The notes beneath the pieces were generated by a model. That model had not been told where the DNA came from. It did not search any database and saw only the letters and a program-made list of their open reading frames with translations. This document shows positions 1-7,790 of a stretch of 64,000 bases of DNA, piece after piece. Source of the stretch: SVEL01 sp045126215 (lineage in GTDB: Bacteria; Bacillota; Clostridia; Lachnospirales; Lachnospiraceae). A program made the position numbers and the translations under genes. Every line of letters begins with the position of its first letter. Position 1 is the stretch's first letter. The stretch covers positions 5,747-69,746 of the forward strand of contig JBGVOD010000043.1 in NCBI GenBank assembly GCA_045126215.1, in the 5' to 3' direction.

Positions 1-1
1 A

Positions 2-2524
2 AAAATTGCATATGAGTATGGAAATCAAGAGGTAGACCAGGAACATTTGCTCTATGCTCTTATTAGTCAGGAAAATGGTCTGATAGTAAAAATGATTGAA
101 AAGATGGGAATTGACGTTTTATCATTTGAAAAATCGGTACAGGCAGTCCTTGACAAAAAGACAAAGGTCCAGGGTGGTGATTTAAGAATAAGTAAAGAAT
201 TAAACAGAGTGCTTATATCAGCAGAGGATGAATTAAAACAGTTTGGTGATGAATATGTTTCAGTGGAACATCTTATGCTTTCAATTATTAAATATCCAAA
301 TAAAGAAATAAAAGAATTGTTTAAGAGATATGGAATCACAAGAGAAACATTTTTGTCTGCGCTTGCTACAGTTCGTGGTAATCAGAGGGTAACATCAGAT
401 AATCCAGAGGACACTTATGATTCGCTTCAAAAATATGGTGTTGATCTTGTAGAAAAGGCAAGAAAACAGAATCTTGATCCTGTAATTGGCAGAGATGCTG
501 AAATAAGAAATGTTATTAGAATATTGTCAAGAAAAACTAAGAATAATCCTGTTCTTATAGGTGAACCGGGCGTTGGTAAAACAGCGGCTGTAGAAGGACT
601 GGCACAGCGTATTGTTCAAGGTGATGTTCCTGACGGATTAAAGGATAAGATAATTTTTGCACTAGATATGGGAGCATTAGTTGCCGGTGCAAAATATAGA
701 GGCGAATTCGAAGAAAGATTAAAGGCAGTACTTGATGAGGTAAAGAAGAGCGAAGGAAAGATAATTCTTTTCATTGATGAACTCCATACTATTGTTGGGG
801 CAGGAAAAACAGATGGTGCAATGGATGCAGGCAATATGCTAAAACCAATGCTTGCAAGAGGAGAGTTGCATTGTATTGGTGCAACAACACTGGATGAGTA
901 CAGAAAATATATAGAAAAGGATCCTGCTTTAGAGAGACGTTTTCAGCCTGTACATGTAGATGAACCAACAGTTGAGGATACAATTTCAATTCTTAGAGGA
1001 TTAAAGGAAAGATATGAAGTCTTTCATGGAGTAAAAATTGCTGATTCTGCGCTTGTATCGGCAGCAGTGCTTTCAAATAGGTATATTACAGATAGATTTT
1101 TACCGGACAAAGCTATTGACCTGGTAGATGAAGCATGTGCAATGATAAAAACAGAAATGGATTCAATGCCTGCTGAGCTTGATGAATTACGCAGACGAGT
1201 AATGATGCTTGAGATAGAGGAGACTGCACTTAAAAAAGAAACTGATAATTTAAGTATTCAGAGGCTTGAGTCTTTAAGAAAAGAACTTGCTGATTTGAGG
1301 GATGAATTTAACAGTAAGAAAGCTTTATGGGAAAATGAAAAGAATTCTGTTGAAAAAGTTAGCAAGATAAGAGAAGATATTGAAGCTGCAATGAACGAAA
1401 TGAAGATTGCAGAAAGAGAGTACAATCTCGAAAAAGTTGCGGAGATTCAGTATTCGAGAATCCCAACTCTTAATAAACAGCTGCAGGAAGAAGAAGAGAA
1501 AATCAAGAATAAGGATTTGTCACTTGTAAGAGAAAGTGTTAATGATGACGAAATTGCAAAGATTATTTCAAGATGGACAGGTATACCTGTAACAAAACTT
1601 ACAGAATCCGAAAGAAATAAGACACTCAATCTTGCAGATGAACTTCATAAGAGGGTGATTGGACAGGATGAAGGTGTAACAAAGGTTACAGAGGCTATCA
1701 TCAGATCAAAAGCTGGAATAAAAGATCCATCTAAACCTATCGGTTCATTTCTTTTCCTTGGACCTACAGGCGTTGGTAAAACAGAACTTGCAAAGTCGCT
1801 TGCAGAAAACCTGTTTGATAATGAACAGAATATTGTCAGAATTGATATGTCCGAATATATGGAGAAACATAGCGTATCAAGACTTGTAGGAGCACCTCCG
1901 GGATATGTAGGATACGATGAGGGCGGTCAGCTTACAGAAGCAGTTAGAAGAAAACCATATTCAGTAGTGTTGTTTGATGAGATTGAAAAAGCTCATCCGG
2001 ATGTTTTCAATATTCTTCTTCAGGTACTTGATGATGGACGTATAACAGATTCACAAGGCAGAACTGTTGATTTTAAGAATACAATCATTATTCTTACTTC
2101 AAACATTGGCTCATCATATCTTCTTGAGGGAACACATGATGATGGAACTATAGATGATAATGCAAGAAATATGGTAATGGATGAACTTAAGAGCAGATTC
2201 AGACCAGAATTTTTAAACCGACTTGATGAGATTATTATGTTCAAACCACTTACAAAGGAAAATATCGGTGGAATAGTTGATTTGCTTATCAATGATATAA
2301 ATAAGAGACTTACTGATAAAGAGCTTATGGTTGAACTTACAGATGCAGCAAAGAATTATGTTATAGAATCTGCATATGATGTTTCTTATGGTGCAAGACC
2401 ATTGAAGAGATATTTGCAGAAACATATCGAGACACTTGCTGCTCGTTATATACTTTCAGATAAGGCAAAACCAAATGAAGCAATGGTGGTAGACCTTGTG
2501 GATGGAGAACTTGTCATAAAATAA
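2..2524 (+). CDS. clpB: ATP-dependent disaggregase ClpB (5' end missing)
   Basis: ClpB is the Hsp100 hexamer that pulls apart protein aggregates with DnaK in the cytoplasm. The frame is open from base 2, and the codons before the first possible start (TTG at 47) encode typical Clp N-domain sequence, so the true start lies left of the window. About 20 residues are probably missing. The first Walker A motif (GEPGVGKT) is at bases 560-583 and the second (GPTGVGKT) at 1760-1783. DELHT and DEIEKAHPDV mark the Walker B regions. A charged coiled-coil M domain lies between the two ATPase modules, which separates ClpB from ClpA and ClpC. A strong terminator follows the stop codon. Confidence 0.95.
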   Translation, partial: KIAYEYGNQEVDQEHLLYALISQENGLIVKMIEKMGIDVLSFEKSVQAVLDKKTKVQGGDLRISKELNRVLISAEDELKQFGDEYVSVEHLMLSIIKYPNKEIKELFKRYGITRETFLSALATVRGNQRVTSDNPEDTYDSLQKYGVDLVEKARKQNLDPVIGRDAEIRNVIRILSRKTKNNPVLIGEPGVGKTAAVEGLAQRIVQGDVPDGLKDKIIFALDMGALVAGAKYRGEFEERLKAVLDEVKKSEGKIILFIDELHTIVGAGKTDGAMDAGNMLKPMLARGELHCIGATTLDEYRKYIEKDPALERRFQPVHVDEPTVEDTISILRGLKERYEVFHGVKIADSALVSAAVLSNRYITDRFLPDKAIDLVDEACAMIKTEMDSMPAELDELRRRVMMLEIEETALKKETDNLSIQRLESLRKELADLRDEFNSKKALWENEKNSVEKVSKIREDIEAAMNEMKIAEREYNLEKVAEIQYSRIPTLNKQLQEEEEKIKNKDLSLVRESVNDDEIAKIISRWTGIPVTKLTESERNKTLNLADELHKRVIGQDEGVTKVTEAIIRSKAGIKDPSKPIGSFLFLGPTGVGKTELAKSLAENLFDNEQNIVRIDMSEYMEKHSVSRLVGAPPGYVGYDEGGQLTEAVRRKPYSVVLFDEIEKAHPDVFNILLQVLDDGRITDSQGRTVDFKNTIIILTSNIGSSYLLEGTHDDGTIDDNARNMVMDELKSRFRPEFLNRLDEIIMFKPLTKENIGGIVDLLINDINKRLTDKELMVELTDAAKNYVIESAYDVSYGARPLKRYLQKHIETLAARYILSDKAKPNEAMVVDLVDGELVIK

Positions 2525-2536
2525 AATATGATGTTG

Positions 2537-2580
2537 GGGTCAAGAGATATTTTTATAAAGGTATCTTTTGACCCTTTTGT
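2537..2580 (+). terminator. Intrinsic terminator of clpB
   Basis: A 13-bp stem (2537-2549 with 2562-2574, one G-U pair) has a 12-nt loop and is followed by TTTT. It lies 13 bases after the clpB stop. Confidence 0.85.
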
Positions 2581-2633
2581 ATTGTAAAATGTGAGGATAT
2601 ATATTAAACTTAAAATAAAAACGGAGAAGAAGA

Positions 2634-3248
2634 ATGAGAAACAAGTTAAAAATTATTATCCCAATAACATTAGTAGTTATTATAGCAGCAATAGCTGCGG
2701 GCATCTTTCTTTTTGTAGGAAAAGATAAAAATAATATTGAAGTAAGTGAACTGCAATTCGGACTAGAATGGGGAACAGATAGGGCAGAGGTTGAAAAGAA
2801 ACTGAATGAAGCCGGATGTGAAAAGGAAAATGTTCTCAAAGATGAAAGTGGTTTAAAAAATCCACCTTTATTTTACAAGATAAATGATTTTGCAGGTATT
2901 GAAGAAGCCGATGTCAGAGCAATGATTATGTTTGATGACGGAAAATTAACTACTATATGTTACGTTGCAAATATAAAAGATGAAATTGAAGGAACTACAG
3001 GTTTGTCAGAAGATGTGGTTTCTGATATTAAGGAAAAATATGAAGATGCTTTAAATGATACATTTGGTAAATCTATTTCTGGTGAAGAAATGGGTTACGA
3101 AGAAGACAGCCGTTACTGGATGACTGATAAAACAATTATATCTGTAAGTACAAGTTTTAATAAATTATACATAGATTATTCAGATAAAAATGAATATAAA
3201 AAATCTGACCCTGGATTAGTGGAAATGTTAGAAAAACTTTTAAGTTAA
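2634..3248 (+). CDS. Membrane-anchored protein of unknown function
   Basis: I do not recognise this 204-residue protein. It starts with a few basic residues and one hydrophobic segment (about residues 4-27), so it is probably anchored in the membrane with the rest outside the cell. The exposed part is acidic and soluble-looking, with no Cys cluster or known catalytic motif that I can see. A GGAG ribosome binding site lies just before the ATG. Terminators on both sides make it a single-gene transcription unit. It could be a lipoprotein-like sensor or a chaperone of the envelope, but nothing in the sequence decides this. Confidence 0.75.
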   Translation: MRNKLKIIIPITLVVIIAAIAAGIFLFVGKDKNNIEVSELQFGLEWGTDRAEVEKKLNEAGCEKENVLKDESGLKNPPLFYKINDFAGIEEADVRAMIMFDDGKLTTICYVANIKDEIEGTTGLSEDVVSDIKEKYEDALNDTFGKSISGEEMGYEEDSRYWMTDKTIISVSTSFNKLYIDYSDKNEYKKSDPGLVEMLEKLLS

Positions 3249-3264
3249 ACATCATATTGGTTGA

Positions 3265-3317
3265 GGCTATGCATTAACGATTTGAAAAATAAATTATTAA
3301 TGCACAGCCTTTTTTTT
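3265..3317 (+). terminator. Intrinsic terminator
   Basis: The stem pairs 3265-3277 with 3297-3309 (one mismatch) and is followed by eight T. Its sequence resembles the terminator at 5505-5545. Confidence 0.85.
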
Positions 3318-3431
3318 GTGTGGTCTTTTATTTTTAAAATACTTCTATATTCTTTAGAACAAAAAGTACAAATTACGGCTTTGATAGAAATAATCAAGAT
3401 ATAGGTGGTAAATCCTTGCTTTTTAACATAC

Positions 3432-3460
3432 TTGTTTTAAGGGTATTTTTGTAATATAAT
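3432..3460 (+). promoter_or_regulatory. Sigma-A promoter of the mutS-like gene
   Basis: TTGTTT, a 17-bp spacer and a perfect TATAAT lie 53 bases upstream of the ATG at 3513. The rest of the gap 3318-3512 shows nothing else. Confidence 0.65.
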
Positions 3461-3512
3461 ATTCTTTAGTGTAATTCGTGGATGTATGTACTTAAAGGAA
3501 TGGAGGTAGGAT

Positions 3513-5120
3513 ATGGAGAATGTAAGTTTATTATATCCAAAAGGGTATAATGGATATGATATGGATGGGTTTAAAGATTTTGATTTTATTGGTCAGCTTG
3601 GAATAGATGGTATGATTATTCTGAAAAGAGAAAGCTTTCTAGGTGTACCTAATCTTGATCTTAAGTCATTCTTTACAACTAATACTGATGTTTTGAAATA
3701 CAGGATAGATGTTGTAGAAGATATACATAATAACAGGATAATCTATGATACATTTTGCAAGATAGTTCCGATGATTCAGAATATATGCGATATGCGAAAA
3801 GTTTCTAATCAAAGTGATATGACAGCCGAGAGCAATCTGTTTTCAATTAAGATACTTGAAATGTATATTGAGATAATGGATGTATTAGGTGAGGGTCTGC
3901 TTGGCGTGGAAGTAAAGTCTGAAGGGTTAAAGGATTTTCAGAGAATCGTTAAAGAAAAATACGATAGTGATGAATATAGAAATTTAAAGACTGAACTTTC
4001 AAAGATGGAAACAAAGATTGGCAATATTAAGAGTATAACAATAGGCGTCAATATGGATGGCTCTTTGCAGGCACATGAGGCCGGTCTTGTATCTGTTAAT
4101 ACAAAGGAATATCATTCCGGCAATCTGGTAGACAAACTGCTAGGAAAGAATAATGAAGAAAGTTTTTCGTGTCTTACAAGTCTAAGCTCTATTTTAAAGA
4201 CATTGGATAAGCATGAGCAGCTTGCATTTCAAACTACAATTAATCATTGTTTAAACCAGATTTTCAGAAAAACAATACGTGGATTTGAACCACTTGTAAA
4301 TAAGTATTTCTCCGGTAGTACAGATTTTCTTGTAGCAGTTTTAAATGATCTTAGATTTTTAAATGCTGCAATGAAGTTTATATTTGATATGGAAGAAAGA
4401 GGATTACCGATGTGTAAACCGGTTATTGCGCCAAAGGAAGAAAAGAAATGTACATTACTGAGTGCATATAATCCTATGGTTGCTATAAAAGTGCCGGATG
4501 CGAAGATAGTTTCAAATGACTTTGAATTTGATGACAATGGAAGATTCTATATTATTACAGGTCCAAATCATGGTGGAAAGAGTGTATTTTTATATACGGT
4601 TGGGATGGTTCAGTCTTTATTTCAACTAGGTATATATGTACCTGCGAGGGAAGCAGTTATAAGTCCTGTAGATGGTATATTTACTCATTTTCCTTCATCA
4701 GATGAGAACAACTATGGCAAAGGAAGACTTGAGTATGAGTGTGACAAGCTTAGCAACATACTTGGTAAAGTGACCGAGGACAGTCTGTTACTGCTTGATG
4801 AGGCATTTTCATCAACATCAGGCACAGAGGCATCATACATTGCATCAGAAGTGCTAACTGCTCTTGGAATAATAGGACTTCGTGGATTGTTTGTAACACA
4901 TATACATGATTTGCCAATGAAAGTTTCTGAGTTTAATAGTCACAAAGATAACAAATCAAAGATTGATAATCTTGCAGCTCAAATGGAAGATAGAAATGAT
5001 GGCACTAGAAGTTACAAGCTGGTTCGTACTACTCCGGATGGGTTGAGTTATGCAAGAGATATTGCTAAAAAGTACGGTCTTGAACTGGATAAAATAGTTC
5101 AAAAATCAAGAAAAATATAA
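3513..5120 (+). CDS. MutS-family ATPase lacking the mismatch-recognition domain
   Basis: This 535-residue protein has the MutS lever and ATPase domains only. Walker A (GPNHGGKS) is at residues 350-357, Walker B with the DEAFSSTSGTEA segment is near residue 429, and the GLFVTHIHDLP stretch is the H-loop. There is no N-terminal mismatch-binding domain, as in true MutS of about 850 residues, and no C-terminal Smr nuclease domain, as in MutS2. It is therefore one of the short MutS-like proteins common in Firmicutes, whose role is unsettled. The ATG follows GGAGG, and the gene has its own promoter. It is followed after 23 bases by the promoter of the cold shock gene. I am sure of the family but not of a repair function. 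Confidence 0.85.
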   Translation: MENVSLLYPKGYNGYDMDGFKDFDFIGQLGIDGMIILKRESFLGVPNLDLKSFFTTNTDVLKYRIDVVEDIHNNRIIYDTFCKIVPMIQNICDMRKVSNQSDMTAESNLFSIKILEMYIEIMDVLGEGLLGVEVKSEGLKDFQRIVKEKYDSDEYRNLKTELSKMETKIGNIKSITIGVNMDGSLQAHEAGLVSVNTKEYHSGNLVDKLLGKNNEESFSCLTSLSSILKTLDKHEQLAFQTTINHCLNQIFRKTIRGFEPLVNKYFSGSTDFLVAVLNDLRFLNAAMKFIFDMEERGLPMCKPVIAPKEEKKCTLLSAYNPMVAIKVPDAKIVSNDFEFDDNGRFYIITGPNHGGKSVFLYTVGMVQSLFQLGIYVPAREAVISPVDGIFTHFPSSDENNYGKGRLEYECDKLSNILGKVTEDSLLLLDEAFSSTSGTEASYIASEVLTALGIIGLRGLFVTHIHDLPMKVSEFNSHKDNKSKIDNLAAQMEDRNDGTRSYKLVRTTPDGLSYARDIAKKYGLELDKIVQKSRKI

Positions 5121-5143
5121 ACATATACTAACGTAAAGATTGT

Positions 5144-5172
5144 TTGACATTGGTGTTTCTATATGATAATCT
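5144..5172 (+). promoter_or_regulatory. Sigma-A promoter of the cold shock gene
   Basis: TTGACA (5144-5149), a 17-bp spacer and TAATCT within TATGATAATCT give a strong promoter. Transcription would begin near 5179, leaving a 5' UTR of about 40 bases. Confidence 0.75.
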
Positions 5173-5218
5173 TACTATGGTTACGAAATGTAATCAGATT
5201 ATTTTTTGGAGGTACACC

Positions 5219-5416
5219 ATGCAGGGTACAGTTAAATGGTTTAACAATCAGAAAGGTTTTGGATTTATTACAGATGAAAATGGTACAGATGTTTTCGTGC
5301 ACTTTTCAGGAATCGTTTCTGATGGTTTCAAAACTTTAGAAGAAGGCAAAAAGGTCAGCTTTGATATTACAGACGGAGCTAAAGGACCACAGGCAATCAA
5401 TGTTACAACATTATAA
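5219..5416 (+). CDS. cspA: Cold shock protein, CspA family
   Basis: This 65-residue single OB-fold protein binds single-stranded RNA and DNA and melts RNA structure. RNP1 (KGFGFI) and RNP2 (VFVHF) are both present, and the length is typical of the family. I chose the ATG at 5219 because GGAGG (5208-5212) sits six bases before it and the family always starts near MQGTVKWF. A longer reading frame from a TTG at 5144 is not real, since that TTG belongs to the -35 box. The gene is monocistronic, with its own promoter and terminator. Confidence 0.95.
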   Translation: MQGTVKWFNNQKGFGFITDENGTDVFVHFSGIVSDGFKTLEEGKKVSFDITDGAKGPQAINVTTL

Positions 5417-5504
5417 TTAATCAGCCAAACACGTCACTATTGAAAATTATTCCGGATATTGTTTCGTAAATATATTTTATAGCAAATGTTTTGAAAGATT
5501 AAGG

Positions 5505-5545
5505 GCTACGCACTAACAAAAATTGTTAATGTGTAGCTTTTTTTT
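5505..5545 (+). terminator. Intrinsic terminator of the cold shock gene
   Basis: A 14-bp stem (5505-5518 with 5524-5537, one mismatch and one G-U pair) has a 5-nt loop and is followed by eight T. Confidence 0.85.
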
Positions 5546-5650
5546 GAAAAATAGTGTATAATACTATTATGTTTTTATGATTTGACGCAGGACACTCGTA
5601 TCCCTTCGTTACGAGACGAATGCAAAAAAATTAAATAGTGGAGGTGCATA

Positions 5651-6829
5651 ATGAACGAAAAGGCAATGCGTAATCTGACATATGGTTTGTTTGTGCTTAC
5701 GGCAGAGGAGGATGGAAAAAGCAATGGCTGTATTGTTAATACAGTTTCACAGGTTACTTCCAATCCAAATAAAATAAGTGTGACTGTAAACAAAGCAAAT
5801 TACACTCATGATATGATTAAAAGAACAGGAAGATTTACAGCTTCAGTAATCAGTCAGGATGCAGATTTTGAGCTGTTTAAAAGATTTGGTTTTCAATCTG
5901 GAAGAGATGTAGATAAGTTTGCAGATTTTGCAGATTATGAGCGTGGTGTGGACGGAATGTGTCATATTACAAAGGGAACAAATGCATATATGACAGCAAA
6001 GGTCACAGATATGGTAGATGCAGGTACACATACAATTTTTATCGGAGAGGTTACTGATATGGAGGTTATAGGAAAATATCCATCAGTGACATATGCATAT
6101 TATCATAGTAATATTAAACCAAAGCCTAAGGAAGTGGGCAAAACAGAGAGCGGACAGACAATATGGCGTTGTACAATATGTGGCTACGAATATGTAGGTG
6201 AGGAATTACCGGAAGATTTTGTTTGTCCACTTTGTAAACATCCAGCATCAGATTTTGAAAAAATAACAACAAAGGAGAATGAGACGATGGCACAGAATAA
6301 ATATGCAGGAACAAAGACAGAAAAGAATTTATGGGAGGCATTTGCAGGAGAGTCACAGGCAAGAAATAAGTATACTTATTTTGCATCTGTAGCAAAGAAG
6401 AATGGATATGAGCAGATAGCAGAACTCTTTTTAAAGACAGCGGAAAATGAAAAAGAACACGCAAAGTTATGGTTTAAGGCTTTAGGTGAGCTTGGAACAA
6501 CAGAAGAGAATCTTCTCCATGCTGCAGAAGGAGAAAACTTCGAGTGGACTGATATGTACGAAAGAATGGCAAAAGAGGCTGAAGAAGAAGGGTTCCCAGA
6601 GCTTGCAGCACAGTTTAGAGGTGTTGGTGCAATTGAAAAGGCTCATGAAGAAAGATACCGTGCTCTTCTTAAGAATGTGGAAGCAAAGGAAGTATTTGAA
6701 AAGAGCGGTGTAACAGTATGGGAATGCCGCAATTGCGGACATATTGTTGTGAGTACAAAAGCACCAGAGGTATGTCCTGTATGTAACCATCCACAGAGCT
6801 TCTTTGAAGTAAGAAAAGAGAATTACTAG
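5651..6829 (+). CDS. Flavin reductase-rubredoxin-rubrerythrin fusion protein
   Basis: This is a 392-residue oxygen and peroxide defence protein made of three modules. Residues 1 to about 155 are an FMN-binding flavin reductase-like split barrel. Residues 170-205 are a rubredoxin with C174, C177, C192 and C195. Residues 213-392 are a complete rubrerythrin: a four-helix di-iron domain with the AFAGESQARNKY and ENEKEHAKLW iron-ligand stretches, then a C-terminal rubredoxin with two CxxC pairs. The first two modules resemble the high molecular weight rubredoxin that passes NADH electrons to reductases, so the fusion may join the electron donor to the peroxidase. The start follows GGAGG at 5640-5644. 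A second AAGGAG and ATG lie inside the gene at the start of the rubrerythrin part. The stop overlaps that of the convergent gene. Confidence 0.9.
   Translation: MNEKAMRNLTYGLFVLTAEEDGKSNGCIVNTVSQVTSNPNKISVTVNKANYTHDMIKRTGRFTASVISQDADFELFKRFGFQSGRDVDKFADFADYERGVDGMCHITKGTNAYMTAKVTDMVDAGTHTIFIGEVTDMEVIGKYPSVTYAYYHSNIKPKPKEVGKTESGQTIWRCTICGYEYVGEELPEDFVCPLCKHPASDFEKITTKENETMAQNKYAGTKTEKNLWEAFAGESQARNKYTYFASVAKKNGYEQIAELFLKTAENEKEHAKLWFKALGELGTTEENLLHAAEGENFEWTDMYERMAKEAEEEGFPELAAQFRGVGAIEKAHEERYRALLKNVEAKEVFEKSGVTVWECRNCGHIVVSTKAPEVCPVCNHPQSFFEVRKENY
6272..6289 (+). promoter_or_regulatory. Internal ribosome binding site and start inside the rubrerythrin fusion
   Basis: AAGGAG (6272-6277) lies nine bases before the ATG at 6287, which is codon 213 and begins MAQNKYAGTKTEKN, the usual start of a free-standing rubrerythrin. 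It could make a separate 180-residue rubrerythrin. Confidence 0.6.
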
Positions 6830-7611
6830 TCTCTTAATTGAAATTCTTCATAAGGAATCATATGTTTTAATTTTTCTAAAGTGCGTGTCTGGCTCTTGTA
6901 CAGATACGCATTTTCTGTCTTTAATTTAATGATTTCGTCAGAGAGTCTCTGAGGTTTTTCTGTGTCTGAAAGCTTTGAAAGCTTGTCTAAAGAATAATAT
7001 GTTCCAAAGTAATATTGTTTTCCGGTGTAATCTATCTTATCACATGTATTTGCAACGATTTCATGTGTCATTATATGATGAATATGACCATATTCACCTT
7101 TTTCGTTATGTGTAACTATCTGATTCCAGTCCTTGTATGAAATAATTGTACTAATATCGTCATATATAGCATCTTTGCAAAATCCCCAGTCACTTCTTTT
7201 ACCAAATATTTTATCAGGGTAGTCAAGAATAAGACCGATATCATTGGTTTGATTCATTACATTTAAAAATTCATCTCTTCTGGTTGTATTGTAGCCATTT
7301 GTTATACATACAACAAGATAATTTTCTTCTATAAGGGATGCTCCACCCCAAAGAGTATCGTCATCCGGGTGAGCCACTATCATAAGATTATCATAGTTTT
7401 CAAGATTTAGTTCATCAAGAGTGGCAGTAGTAACTTTGTCTCTTGATATGTAGTATATATATGGCTTAATTAAGTCAATCAGTGGAATAAGAATAGCAAT
7501 AATGATTGCAGAGATGATAAAATATTTTATTTTTTTATTTTTTTTAAAAAATGTATGTATTTGTCTTAAAAATGTATGTACTTTATTAAAAATGGAAACA
7601 ATTGTCTTCAT
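6826..7611 (-). CDS. PIG-L family deacetylase, membrane anchored
   Basis: This 261-residue protein belongs to the LmbE/PIG-L metal-dependent deacetylases, which remove acetyl groups from N-acetylglucosamine-containing substrates. The zinc motif AHPDDDTLWGG and the later HIHH segment are both present. A single membrane segment near residues 30-50 anchors the enzyme, so the catalytic domain probably faces outward and may act on a surface polysaccharide. The substrate cannot be read from the sequence. Its stop codon overlaps the stop of the convergent fusion gene (6826-6829) with no terminator between them. It is divergent from the YfhO gene, another envelope gene. Confidence 0.85.
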   Translation of the reverse strand: MKTIVSIFNKVHTFLRQIHTFFKKNKKIKYFIISAIIIAILIPLIDLIKPYIYYISRDKVTTATLDELNLENYDNLMIVAHPDDDTLWGGASLIEENYLVVCITNGYNTTRRDEFLNVMNQTNDIGLILDYPDKIFGKRSDWGFCKDAIYDDISTIISYKDWNQIVTHNEKGEYGHIHHIMTHEIVANTCDKIDYTGKQYYFGTYYSLDKLSKLSDTEKPQRLSDEIIKLKTENAYLYKSQTRTLEKLKHMIPYEEFQLRD

Positions 7612-7790
7612 CTGGATTCCTGCCTTTCATGTCGATGTCTGTAAGCGTACATCGTCGTAAGGCTCATTATATCACACATAGTTAGATTTTAAGAAATATT
7701 TTGTGATAAAATGTTGGATTTGGTTTACAAAAACAAAAAATATGATAGACTTATCTAGCATAGGAGTTTACAAAATAAGGAAGTAAAATT

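Noticed and set aside
47..49. TTG at 47 as the start of clpB
   Set aside because: Codons back to base 2 continue typical Clp N-domain sequence, so the gene starts before the window.
5144..5218. 25-residue N-terminal extension of the cold shock protein
   Set aside because: It overlaps the promoter, and the family start at 5219 has a perfect ribosome binding site.
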